From the NCBI GenBank assembly GCA_016191995.1, contig JACPVA010000110.1:1-34382 (forward strand): a DNA stretch of 34,382 nt. The letters run 5' to 3'. Below the pieces are notes generated by a model. The model was not told the origin of the DNA. It did not search any database and saw only the letters and a list, made by a program, of their open reading frames with translations. Positions 20,928 to 28,751 of the stretch are shown here, one piece after another. The stretch's first letter is position 1; every line of letters begins with the position of its first letter. Source of the stretch: Burkholderiales bacterium (GTDB lineage: Bacteria; Pseudomonadota; Gammaproteobacteria; Burkholderiales; Burkholderiaceae_C). The position numbers and the translations under genes were made by a program.

Positions 20928-22267
20928 GCCGCGCCCCCCGGCTTGGCCGCCGCGGTCCCGGCAGCGGCGGAGGCGGCCTTCTCGGCGACCTTCAGCGCCC
21001 GCTTCAGGTCCTCGATCAAGTCGTCGGGGTCCTCGAGCCCGATCGACAGCCGGATCGACCCTGGAGAGATCCCCGCCGCGCGCAGCGCCGCCTCGTCCAT
21101 GCGGAAGTGCGTCGTGCTCGCCGGGTGGATGACGAGCGATCGCGCGTCGCCGACATTGGCAAGGTGCGAGAAGATCTGCAGCGCCTCGACGAAGGCGATT
21201 CCCTGCGCCCGTGATCCCTTCAAGTCGAAGCTGAAGACCGCGCCGCAGCCGCGCGGCAACAGCCGCTTGGCCAGCGCGTGGCTCGGGTGGCTCTCCAACT
21301 CGGGGTAGCCGACCGCGCCGACCATCGGGTGCGCGGCCAGGAAGTCGACGACCTTGCGCGTATTGTCGACATGGCGCGCCATGCGCAGCGGCAGCGTCTC
21401 CAGCCCTTGCAGCATCAGCCACGCGGTGTGCGGGCTCATGCAGGCGCCGAAGTCGCGCAGCCCCTCGCGCCGCGCGCGCAGCAGGAAGGCGCCGTCGGTG
21501 CTCTCCTCGGCGAACACCATGCCGTGAAAGCCGGCGTAGGGCTGGTTGATCTCGGGGAATCGCGTGGCCTGGCTCCAGTCGAATCGCCCGCCGTCGAGCA
21601 GCACACCGCCGACCACCGTGCCGTGGCCGCAGAGAAACTTGGTCGCCGAGTGGAAGACCAGGTCGGCGCCGAGCTCGACCGGCCTCATCAGCCAGGGCGT
21701 CGTGAAGGTCGAGTCGACCAGCAGCGGCACGCCGGCCTCGTGCGCGATCTGCGCCAGCGCCGGCACGTCGAGCACGTCCAGCCCCGGGTTGCCGAGCGTC
21801 TCGCCGAGCAGCAGCTTCGTGTCGGGCCGGATCGCGGCGCGCCAGGCGTCGAGGTCGCCCGGCGCGACGAAGCTCGTCTGGATGCCGAAGCGCGGCAGCG
21901 TGTAGTGCAGCAGGTTGTGCGAGCCGCCGTAAAGCGCGCTGGAGCTGACGATGTGGCTGCCGGCGCCGGCCAGCGTCGCGATCGCCAGGTGCAGCGCCGC
22001 CTGCCCGCTGGCGGTCGCGATGCCACCGACGGCGCCCTCCAGCGCCGCCATGCGCTCCTCGAACACGGCGTTGGTGGGGTTGCTGATGCGGCTGTAGACA
22101 TGGCCCGAGCGCTCCAGGTTGAACAGGCTCGCGGCCTGCTCGCTGGACTCGAAGACGAAGCTCGTGCTCAGGTGGATCGGGACCGCGCGAGCCCCCGTGG
22201 CCGGGTCGGGCGCGGCACCCGCGTGCAGCGCCAGGGTGTCGAAGCCGGGGTCGGCGGGGCCGGGCAT
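20924..22267 (-). CDS. metY: O-acetylhomoserine aminocarboxypropyltransferase (sulfhydrylase)
   Basis: 447-residue PLP enzyme of the Cys/Met metabolism family, longer than the ~390-residue MetB/MetZ type and typical of MetY. It makes homocysteine from O-acetylhomoserine and sulfide. The PLP lysine is Lys210 in HSATKFLCGHG. Other motifs are YSRISNPTNAVFEERMAALEG, SSSALYGGS and LGNPGLDVLDVPA. The C terminus ends in SIGLEDPDDLIEDLKRAL plus an Ala-rich tail. It is first in an operon with the hydrolase and aroQ. No SAM riboswitch can be seen in the short 5' gap. Confidence 0.93.
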   Translation of the reverse strand: MPGPADPGFDTLALHAGAAPDPATGARAVPIHLSTSFVFESSEQAASLFNLERSGHVYSRISNPTNAVFEERMAALEGAVGGIATASGQAALHLAIATLAGAGSHIVSSSALYGGSHNLLHYTLPRFGIQTSFVAPGDLDAWRAAIRPDTKLLLGETLGNPGLDVLDVPALAQIAHEAGVPLLVDSTFTTPWLMRPVELGADLVFHSATKFLCGHGTVVGGVLLDGGRFDWSQATRFPEINQPYAGFHGMVFAEESTDGAFLLRARREGLRDFGACMSPHTAWLMLQGLETLPLRMARHVDNTRKVVDFLAAHPMVGAVGYPELESHPSHALAKRLLPRGCGAVFSFDLKGSRAQGIAFVEALQIFSHLANVGDARSLVIHPASTTHFRMDEAALRAAGISPGSIRLSIGLEDPDDLIEDLKRALKVAEKAASAAAGTAAAKPGGAA

Positions 22268-22283
22268 GGGGTCTCCGATAGGG

Positions 22284-22311
22284 TGGACGCGGGCGGATTG
22301 TGGGCTATATT
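22284..22311 (+). promoter_or_regulatory. Likely sigma-70 promoter of the CBS-domain gene
   Basis: TGGACG (22284-22289), 16 bp, TATATT (22306-22311). They match the -35 in four and the -10 in five of six positions. The resulting mRNA would have a leader of about 50 nt and carry the AGGAGG at 22358-22363. Confidence 0.45.
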
Positions 22312-22369
22312 GATCGTGAAGCCGTCCGCCCGCTCACCGTCCGCCAGCCGCCACGTCAGGAGGCCCCCG

Positions 22370-22846
22370 ATGAAAGTCGCCGACATTCTCCGCGTCAAGG
22401 GCAACACCCTTTTCACCGTGCCGCCGGAGCTGCCGCTGGCGCAGGCGGTCAAGTCCATGGCCGAGGAGGACATCGGCTCGCTGGTCGTCATGGACCACGG
22501 CGAGCTGACCGGCATGCTGACCTTCCGCGAGGTCATCAAGGCGGTCGTCCGTAACGGCGGCAGCATCGGCAACGCGACCGTGCGCTCGGTGATGGACGAT
22601 GCGCCGCTGACCTGCACCCCGGGCACCGACATGGACGAGGTGCGGCGCATGATGCTGTCGCGCCACGCGCGCTACATGCCGGTGCTCGACAAGAAGACGC
22701 TGATGGGCGTGATCTCGTTCTACGACGTCGCCAAGGCGGTGGTCGAGGCGCAGGACTTCGAGAACCGGATGCTCAAGGCCTACATCCGCGACTGGCCGGT
22801 CGAGGAGCAGGAAGAGCCCGCCGGGCAGCCGCCGGCTGGCAGCTGA
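22370..22846 (+). CDS. Two-CBS-domain protein
   Basis: 158 residues made of a tandem pair of CBS motifs. CBS1 is about residues 8-65 (VPPELPLAQAVKSMAEEDIGSLVV, then LTGMLTFREVIKAV). CBS2 is about residues 73-130 (TPGTDMDEVRRMMLSRHARYMPV, then LMGVISFYDVAKAV). No catalytic domain is attached. Stand-alone CBS pairs bind adenosyl ligands and act as sensors. The partner here is unknown. AGGAGG six bases before the ATG sets the start. It converges on fliD. Confidence 0.9.
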   Translation: MKVADILRVKGNTLFTVPPELPLAQAVKSMAEEDIGSLVVMDHGELTGMLTFREVIKAVVRNGGSIGNATVRSVMDDAPLTCTPGTDMDEVRRMMLSRHARYMPVLDKKTLMGVISFYDVAKAVVEAQDFENRMLKAYIRDWPVEEQEEPAGQPPAGS

Positions 22847-22856
22847 GACACGACGA

Positions 22857-22885
22857 GCGACGCCGCCCGCGGGCGGCGGCGTCGC
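22857..22885. terminator. Bidirectional hairpin between the CBS gene and fliD
   Basis: An 11-bp perfect stem, GCGACGCCGCC (22857-22867) with GGCGGCGTCGC (22875-22885), has a 7-nt loop. It fills the 47-bp gap between convergent genes. Neither side has a long T run, so termination strength is uncertain. Confidence 0.5.
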
Positions 22886-22893
22886 CCGGGCCT

Positions 22894-24246
22894 CTACTTG
22901 CTCGACTGCTTGTAGAAGTTCGACAGCGCGTCGAGCTGCTGCGTGACCAGGCTGCCCAGCCCCGAGAGCTGGCCGATCGTAATGTCCAGCGCCGAGTACT
23001 GGCGCATCAGCCGCTCGCGCACCCGCTCGACCCGGTCCTCGAGCCGCTCCTGGTCGCGCTCGTTGCGATCGATGCTGGCCTGCAGCCCCTCGCTGCGCAG
23101 GGTCAGCGCGCCCTCGCTGCCGAGCATGCCGTCGGCGAGCGCCTCGAAGCCGTGCATCAGACCGTTGCCGGAGGCCGATAGCGCCTTGCCGACCTCGGCC
23201 GGGTCCGCCAGCGCGGCGTCGAGCTTGGCCTGGTCGAGCTGCAGCGAGCCATCCTTCTGCATCGAGATCCCCAGGTCCGAAAGCCGGCCGAAGACCGCGG
23301 AGGCCGGTGAGGGCACCTGAACCAGCGCGCGCAGCTTGCTGATCAGCCCGACCGCGGTGCGGTCGCCCTGCAGCGCGCCGGCCTCGCGGCTCGCCTCGTC
23401 GTAGCGCGTCTGCGCGGCGAGGAATCGGTTCAGGTCGTTGTAGGCGGCGATGAAGCTGCCGATATCCTTGCTCATCGCGGCCTTGTCGGCGGCGATCGTG
23501 ACCTCGACCGGAGCGCTGGTCAGCCTGGTAAGCGTCAGGCTGACGCCGTCGATGACGCTGTCGAGCTGGTTCTTCGCCGAACTCAGCGGGACGCCGTTGA
23601 TCGTGAACTGCGCGTCGGCCGCGGCGCGGCGCTCGACCATCCCGCCCGGGTAGGCGAGCGAGGCCAGGCTGCCGGTGGCGCCCGCGACCGACACCCCGAA
23701 GGCGTTGGCGCTTCCGGTCTCGTCGGCGGTCAGCACCAGCAACGGCCCGCCGGCATCGTTGACGATCGATGCCGTGACGCCGGCGCCGGCCGCGTTGATC
23801 TGGTCGCGCACCGCCTGCAGGCTGGTCTGGCCGGCAGCGATCTCGATATCGAAGCTGTCGGCGCCGCGCGTGATCGTCAGCGTTCCCGTGCCCAGGTCCG
23901 AGGGGTCGGCGAAGACCGCCGACGACAGCGACTGGGAGGCGGCGAGCTGCTGCACCTCGACCGCGTAGCTGGCCGCGGCGGCGCCGGCGCTGGCGGTCAC
24001 GCCGACCGCGGGGTCGCTGCTGGTGGCGCTGTTGCGCGTCCAGTTTGCCGGGTCGGCGAGCTTGGCCGCGATCGACTGCAGATTGGCCATGTAGCTCTGC
24101 ATCAGGCCGTAGGACGACAGCTGGGTATCGAGCCTGGTCTTGGCCGTCTCGAGCAGCGTGATCGGCCGGCGCTCGATCGCGACCAGCTGGTCGACGATCG
24201 CATTGACGTCCAGGCCGCTGCCGATGCCGGGGGATGAAAGGGACAT
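22894..24246 (-). CDS. fliD: Flagellar filament cap protein FliD
   Basis: 450 residues. FliD forms the pentameric cap that assembles flagellin at the filament tip. The conserved N-terminal domain reads SSPGIGSGLDVNAIVDQLV. The Ala/Ser/Thr-rich middle forms D2/D3 (YAVEVQQLAASQSLSS and following). The coiled-coil C terminus has ERVRERLMRQYSALDITIGQL. GGAGGT before the ATG and a sigma-28 promoter 31 bp upstream fix the start. The usual fliS and fliT do not follow it. The CBS gene converges instead. Confidence 0.95.
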   Translation of the reverse strand: MSLSSPGIGSGLDVNAIVDQLVAIERRPITLLETAKTRLDTQLSSYGLMQSYMANLQSIAAKLADPANWTRNSATSSDPAVGVTASAGAAAASYAVEVQQLAASQSLSSAVFADPSDLGTGTLTITRGADSFDIEIAAGQTSLQAVRDQINAAGAGVTASIVNDAGGPLLVLTADETGSANAFGVSVAGATGSLASLAYPGGMVERRAAADAQFTINGVPLSSAKNQLDSVIDGVSLTLTRLTSAPVEVTIAADKAAMSKDIGSFIAAYNDLNRFLAAQTRYDEASREAGALQGDRTAVGLISKLRALVQVPSPASAVFGRLSDLGISMQKDGSLQLDQAKLDAALADPAEVGKALSASGNGLMHGFEALADGMLGSEGALTLRSEGLQASIDRNERDQERLEDRVERVRERLMRQYSALDITIGQLSGLGSLVTQQLDALSNFYKQSSK

Positions 24247-24276
24247 GATGACCTCCGGGCGGGGGGACTCGACCCT

Positions 24277-24303
24277 TTATCGACCGCGCGGCGACGGACT
24301 TGA
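24277..24303 (-). promoter_or_regulatory. Sigma-28 (FliA) promoter of fliD
   Basis: On the minus strand TCAAGTCC (24303-24296), 11 bp, GTCGATAA (24284-24277). The -10 matches GCCGATAA in seven of eight positions and the spacing is the consensus. Transcription should begin near 24270, giving a short leader with GGAGGT. Confidence 0.75.
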
Positions 24304-24343
24304 GCGCCGAAAGCGGCGAAGGCCCGGGCGCCGACGGCATGCG

Positions 24344-24373
24344 GTCGCCACCCGGGCGGGCCGGGTGCGCGAC
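24344..24373 (-). terminator. Stable hairpin after the downstream flagellin gene
   Basis: CACCCGG/CCGGGTG plus GTCGC/GCGAC give a 12-bp stem with one bulge and a 5-nt loop. It lies 25 bp beyond the stop at 24399 and before the fliD promoter. No T run follows on the minus strand, so it may be an RNA 3' stabiliser or a Rho-aided stop. Confidence 0.4.
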
Positions 24374-24398
24374 GGGTCCGGGGCGCGAGGGCTCGGGT

Positions 24399-25589
24399 TC
24401 AGCCCTTGAGCAGGTTGAGCACCTGCTGCGGGAGCTGGTTCGCCTGCGCGACCATCGCCGTACCGGCTTGCTGCAGGATCTGGGCGCGGCTGAGGTTGGC
24501 CGTCTCGGCGGCGAAGTCGGCATCCATGATGCGGCCGCGCGCGGCGGAGAGATTCTCGGCCTGGACCTGGATATTCGACACGGCGCTCTCGAACCGGCTC
24601 TGCAGCGCGCCGAGCGTGGCGCGTGCGCTGTTGATCGCGTCGAGCGCGCTGTCGATCTGGGCCAGTGCGCCGGAAGCACCGGCATACGAGGAGATGTCCA
24701 GCAGGTTCAGCGCACCCGTGGAGCCGGCGGTCGAGGCTACGCCGGCGGCGCCATCGAAGCCGGTCAGGGTGCCATCGTCCGTGCCGCCGACCGTGAACGA
24801 GCCGTCCCAGCTGCCTTCGGCCGAGGCGCTCAGGACGATTTCCCTCGTATTGGCGTCGTAGGAGGCGTTGACCCCGGTCTCGTTCGACACTGCGTTGATC
24901 GCGTTGACGACCTGGTCGATGCGGTTGGCGACCGAGCCGGATGCGGCCAGGGCCCCGATGTCCACCGCCACGCCGCTCTTGCCGGTGATCGTCAGCGAGC
25001 CGGCCGCGACGGCCCCGAGGTCGGTGATCGTCGCGTCGACGCCGGCGCCGCTCGTGGCGGCTCCGGTGGCGACATCACCGAGCGAGGTCAGGTTGGTGTC
25101 GGCAATCGCCTCGATGTCGATCGTCTCGCCCTGGTTGGCACCGACCTGGAACTTCTCACCCGAGAAGCTGCCGTTCAGGAGCTTCTTGCCGTTGAAGCTG
25201 GTGGTCTCGGCGAGGCGCTGGATCTCCTGCTTGAGCTGCACCACCTCCGCCTGCAGCGCCTCGCGGTCACTCTGGCTGTTCGTCGCGTTCGCCGACTGCA
25301 CGGCGAGCTCGCGCATGCGCTGCAGCATCTCGCCGACCTTGCCGAGCGCACCCTCGGCGGTCTGCGCCAGCGAGATGCCGTCGTTCGCATTGCGCATCGC
25401 GACGTTCAGGCCCCTGACCTGGGTATTCATGCGCTCGGCGATCGCAAGTCCGGCCGCATCGTCCTTGGCGCTGTTGACGCGCAGCCCGGACGACAGGCGC
25501 TGCATCGACGTCGCCAGCGACGACTGGCTGGCATTCAGGTTGCGCTGGGCATTCAGCGACGTGATGTTCGTATTGATCGTCTGCGGCAT
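24399..25589 (-). CDS. fliC: Flagellin, downstream copy
   Basis: 396-residue filament subunit. The N-terminal D0/D1 part ([36 protein letters not shown]) and the C-terminal D1/D0 part ([23 protein letters not shown], ending QLPQQVLNLLKG) are intact. They flank a small central D2 domain of ~190 residues. The [13 protein letters not shown] segment corresponds to the region recognised by TLR5 in other flagellins. AGGAG lies 8 bases before the ATG. No sigma-28 promoter is readable in the 217-bp gap upstream, in contrast to the other copy. It may be weakly or differently expressed. Confidence 0.95.
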   Translation of the reverse strand: MPQTINTNITSLNAQRNLNASQSSLATSMQRLSSGLRVNSAKDDAAGLAIAERMNTQVRGLNVAMRNANDGISLAQTAEGALGKVGEMLQRMRELAVQSANATNSQSDREALQAEVVQLKQEIQRLAETTSFNGKKLLNGSFSGEKFQVGANQGETIDIEAIADTNLTSLGDVATGAATSGAGVDATITDLGAVAAGSLTITGKSGVAVDIGALAASGSVANRIDQVVNAINAVSNETGVNASYDANTREIVLSASAEGSWDGSFTVGGTDDGTLTGFDGAAGVASTAGSTGALNLLDISSYAGASGALAQIDSALDAINSARATLGALQSRFESAVSNIQVQAENLSAARGRIMDADFAAETANLSRAQILQQAGTAMVAQANQLPQQVLNLLKG

Positions 25590-25734
25590 GGCGGGGCTCC
25601 TGATGGATCGACGACGCTAGGCGGCGAACCGGCGTGCCGGCAGCCGTGGACGGATTGTCGAGACGCTCCGCCAGCCACGAAGCCTCCATCAGGGCGATGA
25701 AACCGCTGCAGTTCCGGCCCCCGCAAATGGCAAG

Positions 25735-25761
25735 GGCCCCGGTCCGACGACGCGGGGCCCC
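25735..25761 (-). terminator. Probable terminator after the upstream flagellin gene
   Basis: The 8-bp stem GGGCCCCG/CGGGGCCC has an 11-nt loop. On the minus strand it is followed by the mildly T-rich TTGCCATTTG. A second long GC palindrome of repeated GGCC units lies just before it (25768-25790). It would limit read-through into the downstream flagellin gene. Confidence 0.5.
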
Positions 25762-25806
25762 CGAGGGCCGGCCGGCCAGGCCGGCCGACCGCAGCTCGGT
25801 CGAAGG

Positions 25807-26994
25807 TCAGCGCAGCAGCGACAGCACCATCTGGGGAAGCTGGTTGGCCTGGGCCACCATCGCGGTCCCCGCCTGCTGCAGAATCTGCGCGCGCGACAAG
25901 TTCGCGGTCTCCTGCGCGAAGTCCGCATCGACGATGCGACCACGCGCCGCGGCGATATTCTCGGCCTGGATCTGGATGTTCGACACGGCGCTCTCGAAGC
26001 GGCTCTGCAGCGCGCCCAGACCGGCGCGCGAGCTGTTGATCGTGTCGAGCGCGCTGTCGATCTGGGCCATCGCGCCGGAGGCACCTGCGTACGAGGAGAT
26101 GTCCAGCAGGTTGAGCGCACCGGTGCTGCCGGCGGTCGAAGCCACCCCGGTGGCGCCGTCGAAACCGGTCAGCGTGCCATCATCGGTGCCGTCGACCGAG
26201 AACGAGCCGTCCCAGCTGCCTTCGGCCGTGGCGGTCAGGACGATTTCCTTCGTGTTGGCATCGTAGGAGGCGTTGACCCCGGTCTCGGTCGACACCGCAT
26301 TGATCGCGTCGACGACCTGATCGATGCGGTTGGCGACCGAGCCGGACGCGGCCAGGGCGCCGATGTCGACCGCCACGCCGCTCTTGCCGGTGATCGTCAG
26401 CGAGCCCGCGGCGACGGCCCCGAGGTCGGTGATCGTGGCGTCGACGCCGGCGCCACTGCTGGCGGTGCCGGTGTCGACGTCGCCCAGGGCGGTGAGGTTG
26501 ACGTCGGCGATCTCGCTCACGTCGATCGTCTGGCCTTGGTCGGCCCCGACCTGGAACTTCTGGTCGGTGAAGCTGCCGTTCAAGAGCTTCTTGCCGTTGA
26601 AGCTGGTGGTGTCGGCCAGGCGCTGGATCTCGGCCTGCAGCTGCGACACCTCGGCCTGCAGTGCCTCGCGATCCGAGTCACTGTTGGTCGCGTTGGCCGA
26701 TTGCACCGCCAGTTCACGCATGCGTTGAAGCATGTCGCCGACCTTGCCCAGCGCACCCTCGGCCGTCTGCGCCAGCGAGATGCCGTCGTTGGCATTGCGC
26801 GCCGCGACGTTCAGGCCGCGCACCTGTGCATTCATGCGCTCCGAGATCGCCAGCCCGGCGGCGTCGTCCTTGGCGCTGTTGACGCGCAGGCCCGAGGAGA
26901 GGCGCTGCATCGAGATCGACAGCGACGACTGGCTCATGCCCAGGTTGCGCTGGGCGTTGAGGGACACCACGTTGGTGTTGATGGTCATACCCAT
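25807..26994 (-). CDS. fliC: Flagellin, upstream copy
   Basis: 395-residue flagellin, mostly identical to the copy 217 bp downstream. D0/D1 regions read [34 protein letters not shown] and [17 protein letters not shown], ending [10 protein letters not shown]. Two starts are possible: ATG at 26994 (MGMTINTN) or two codons later. GGAGAAA suits the first. A sigma-28 promoter lies at 27185-27212, giving a leader of about 185 nt, long for a flagellin gene. It is probably the main filament protein. It is divergent from flhDC. Confidence 0.95.
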   Translation of the reverse strand: MGMTINTNVVSLNAQRNLGMSQSSLSISMQRLSSGLRVNSAKDDAAGLAISERMNAQVRGLNVAARNANDGISLAQTAEGALGKVGDMLQRMRELAVQSANATNSDSDREALQAEVSQLQAEIQRLADTTSFNGKKLLNGSFTDQKFQVGADQGQTIDVSEIADVNLTALGDVDTGTASSGAGVDATITDLGAVAAGSLTITGKSGVAVDIGALAASGSVANRIDQVVDAINAVSTETGVNASYDANTKEIVLTATAEGSWDGSFSVDGTDDGTLTGFDGATGVASTAGSTGALNLLDISSYAGASGAMAQIDSALDTINSSRAGLGALQSRFESAVSNIQIQAENIAAARGRIVDADFAQETANLSRAQILQQAGTAMVAQANQLPQMVLSLLR

Positions 26995-27522
26995 GACGAG
27001 ATTTCTCCGATCGTTGAAGGGACTCCCGGCAGACGCCGGCCTGGCCGTGCCAGCTCGCGCTGGCTGCGCCCGGGGCAGTCATCCGTCGATTCGATCGAGG
27101 GCATTACTTTGTCGGTCCCTCGTCTTGTCTCCGGCCGGCTGGGCTCCGGACCACGGACCCGGCTTGCCGGACCCGTTGGGGCCCTTATCGGAGCGCGCTC
27201 GGCCGAACTTGAGCCGATCGGCCGCGCTTCTTCACGCTTCGCACCGCGCCGGATCGTGCCAGCGACGGAATGCCGCCGCGGCGCGGCCGGCCGCGCGCGC
27301 CGGGCAACTTCGTCGTATCGGCCGCGCCGCGCGGCGCTGAAGCCCGCGCCGCGTCCGACGGCGGCCATACCGCCCGCACGGGACGCCTTGTCGGGCAATT
27401 TCCTACACGCGCGTCGGCGCGGCGCGGACGGCAGCGACCGAACTGGGCCGATGTCGCCCCGCTTCTCCGGTCTCTACAGTGCACAGCACACCGCCCCCCC
27501 ACCCGATGACCGGAGAAGCCCG
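26995..27522. other. Divergent control region between flagellin and flhD
   Basis: 528 bp without a gene. It contains the flagellin sigma-28 promoter and leader on the minus strand. On the plus side it must contain the flhDC promoter. The best sigma-70 -10 seen is TACAGT (27475-27480), with a poor -35 (TGTCGC), so no firm flhDC promoter can be named. The segment 27270-27360 is rich in CGCGCC-type self-complementary sequence. Confidence 0.5.
27185..27212 (-). promoter_or_regulatory. Sigma-28 (FliA) promoter of the upstream flagellin gene
   Basis: Minus-strand TCAAGTTC (27212-27205), 12 bp, TCCGATAA (27192-27185). The -10 matches GCCGATAA in seven of eight positions. The -35 has the same TCAAG core as the fliD promoter. 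The predicted start is near 27178. Confidence 0.72.
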
Positions 27523-27846
27523 ATGACCGCCGACCAGATCCTCGCCGAGATCCGCGAAGCCAACCTGTCCTACCTGATGCTGGCGCAGAGCATGATCCGC
27601 GCCGACCGCGACCAGGCGCTGTTCCGCCTCGGCGTCAGCGAGGACACCGCGCGCCTGATCGACGCGCTGACGCCGGCGCAGATGATGAAGATCGCCACCG
27701 GCAGCACGCTGCTGTGCCGCTTCCGGATGGACGACGAGATGGTGTGGAGCCTGCTGACCAGCCACGGCAAGGCCGCCGCCAACGATGGCATCGGCCGCCT
27801 GCATGCATCGATCCTGATGGCCGGGCGCCATCAGGAAGCGGCCTGA
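27523..27846 (+). CDS. flhD: Flagellar master regulator subunit FlhD
   Basis: 107 residues. FlhD forms the FlhD4C2 activator that switches on class 2 flagellar genes with sigma-70. The family sequence EIREANLSYLMLAQSMIRADRDQALFRLG, the end of the helical core, and Cys65 (LLCRFR), which corresponds to the inter-subunit Cys65 of E. coli FlhD, are present. GGAGAAG 8 bases upstream sets the start. It is followed after 54 bp by flhC in one operon. Confidence 0.94.
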   Translation: MTADQILAEIREANLSYLMLAQSMIRADRDQALFRLGVSEDTARLIDALTPAQMMKIATGSTLLCRFRMDDEMVWSLLTSHGKAAANDGIGRLHASILMAGRHQEAA

Positions 27847-27900
27847 GCCGGCACGCCGACCGACGCGCCACGACGACAAACGATCCAGGAGGACGAGACC

Positions 27901-28452
27901 ATGCCCCGCATCAAGAGCATCCTGAGCGAAGCACGCCAGATCGAGCGCGCCGTCGAGCTGATCAAGCTCGGCGCCCGGCTGCAGGTGCTGGAGTCGGAGA
28001 CCGACCTCAGCTACGAGCGGCTGCTGCGCCTGTACAAGGAAGTCGCCGGGCGCAGCCCGAGCAAGGGGCAGCTGCCGTTCTCGACCGACTGGTTCATGAC
28101 CTGGCAACCCAACGTCCACGCCAGCCTCTTCCTCAATATCCACGAATACCTGAACAAGACGGTCGAGATCGACGAGATCGACGCCGTCATCAAGGCCTAC
28201 CGCCTGTACCTCGAGCAGCTCCAGGCGCAGGGGCTGGACCCGCAGCTCAGCGTCACGCGCGCGTGGCGGCTGGTCAAGTTCGTCGACAACGGCATGCTGA
28301 CGATGACACCGTGCCGCCAGTGTGGCGGGCATTTCGTCACCCATCCGCACGAGATCGCGCGCCACTATGTCTGCGGCCTGTGCAACCCGCCGGCGCGCGC
28401 CGGCAAGGGGCGCGCCGCTGGCTCGCTGCGCATCCCGGCCGCGGCGCACTGA
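27901..28452 (+). CDS. flhC: Flagellar master regulator subunit FlhC
   Basis: 183-residue zinc-containing partner of FlhD that provides DNA contact in FlhD4C2. The four zinc ligands are Cys138, Cys141, Cys158 and Cys161 (CRQC and CGLC). The N-terminal part has ARQIERAVELIKLGARLQVLE and the family motif LPFSTDWFMTWQPNVHASL. A consensus AGGAGG (27887-27892), 8 bases from the ATG, makes this a strong start. The same nine bases CCAGGAGGA (27885-27893) can pair with the putative small RNA encoded just downstream. Confidence 0.95.
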   Translation: MPRIKSILSEARQIERAVELIKLGARLQVLESETDLSYERLLRLYKEVAGRSPSKGQLPFSTDWFMTWQPNVHASLFLNIHEYLNKTVEIDEIDAVIKAYRLYLEQLQAQGLDPQLSVTRAWRLVKFVDNGMLTMTPCRQCGGHFVTHPHEIARHYVCGLCNPPARAGKGRAAGSLRIPAAAH

Positions 28453-28453
28453 A

Positions 28454-28470
28454 GGCTGCGCCGCGCAGCC
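28454..28470 (+). terminator. Hairpin directly after flhC
   Basis: GGCTGCG-CCG-CGCAGCC is a 7-bp stem starting one base after the flhC stop codon. It lacks a T run. It may mark the 3' end of the flhDC message. Confidence 0.35.
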
Positions 28471-28521
28471 CGGGCCCGCCCGGCGCGCCGCCCGCGCTTG
28501 CATCCGGTTACCGGCGCGGCG

Positions 28522-28549
28522 TCAAGCCCGGGCGTCGCGCGGCCGATAG
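28522..28549 (+). promoter_or_regulatory. Sigma-28 (FliA) promoter with no gene behind it
   Basis: TCAAGCCC (28522-28529), 12 bp, GCCGATAG (28542-28549). The -10 matches GCCGATAA in seven of eight positions, and the TCAAG -35 core and spacing equal those of the flagellin promoter. Transcription should start near 28556 and meet a perfect terminator at 28639-28669. Confidence 0.68.
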
Positions 28550-28555
28550 CCGGGG

Positions 28556-28669
28556 CAGGGGATCCGCAGGCGCCGCGAGCGGTCGAGGGCCCCGGTCTCG
28601 TTGCAGTCTCCTCCTGGCACATCTGTTGTTGTGCCTTCGGGGCGGGTCCTCACCGACCCGCCCCTTTTT
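28556..28669 (+). ncRNA. Putative sigma-28-dependent small RNA
   Basis: About 114 nt between the sigma-28 promoter and the terminator, with no plausible reading frame. Predicted parts in order are a GC-rich 5' region, an open TTGCAGTCTCCTCCT stretch (28601-28615), a small hairpin GGCACA/TGTGCC (28616-28621, 28630-28635), and a 10-bp terminator hairpin with a T tail. That is the usual build of an Hfq-binding trans-acting RNA with an anti-Shine-Dalgarno seed. TCCTCCTGG (28609-28617) is complementary to the flhC ribosome-binding site. E. coli has sigma-28-dependent small RNAs (MotR, FliX), so a similar regulator is plausible. Sequence homology to them is not claimed. Confidence 0.5.
28639..28669 (+). 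terminator. Strong intrinsic terminator
   Basis: GGGGCGGGTC (28639-28648), loop CTCACC, GACCCGCCCC (28655-28664), then five T. It is a perfect 10-bp stem. It lies 187 bp after the flhC stop and 82 bp before the methyltransferase start. Confidence 0.9.
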
Positions 28670-28751
28670 CGTCCGCGGCGCGACGAGGCGGCCCGATTCG
28701 GTGCGCTGTTCGGCCCACCGCGGGACGGCGCGGCGGCCCAGACTCGCCTCC

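Noticed and set aside
22268..22369. SAM or other methionine riboswitch before metY
   Set aside because: The gap is about 100 bp shared by two divergent genes and shows no pseudoknot-like paired segments or anti-terminator pair.
25620..25660. TCGACAAT-N12-GCCGGCAC as a decayed sigma-28 promoter for the downstream flagellin gene
   Set aside because: Only the first half of the -10 fits and the -35 is poor. Such matches are expected by chance in GC-rich DNA.
27213..27220. Plus-strand GCCGATCG as a sigma-28 promoter for flhD
   Set aside because: No matching -35 is present, and the -10 lacks the AA end. It lies inside the -35 zone of the flagellin promoter on the other strand.
27315..27322. Minus-strand GCCGATAC as a second sigma-28 -10 for flagellin
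   Set aside because: No TCAAG- or TAAA-like -35 is present 11-12 bp upstream, and the better TCCGATAA site is closer to the gene.
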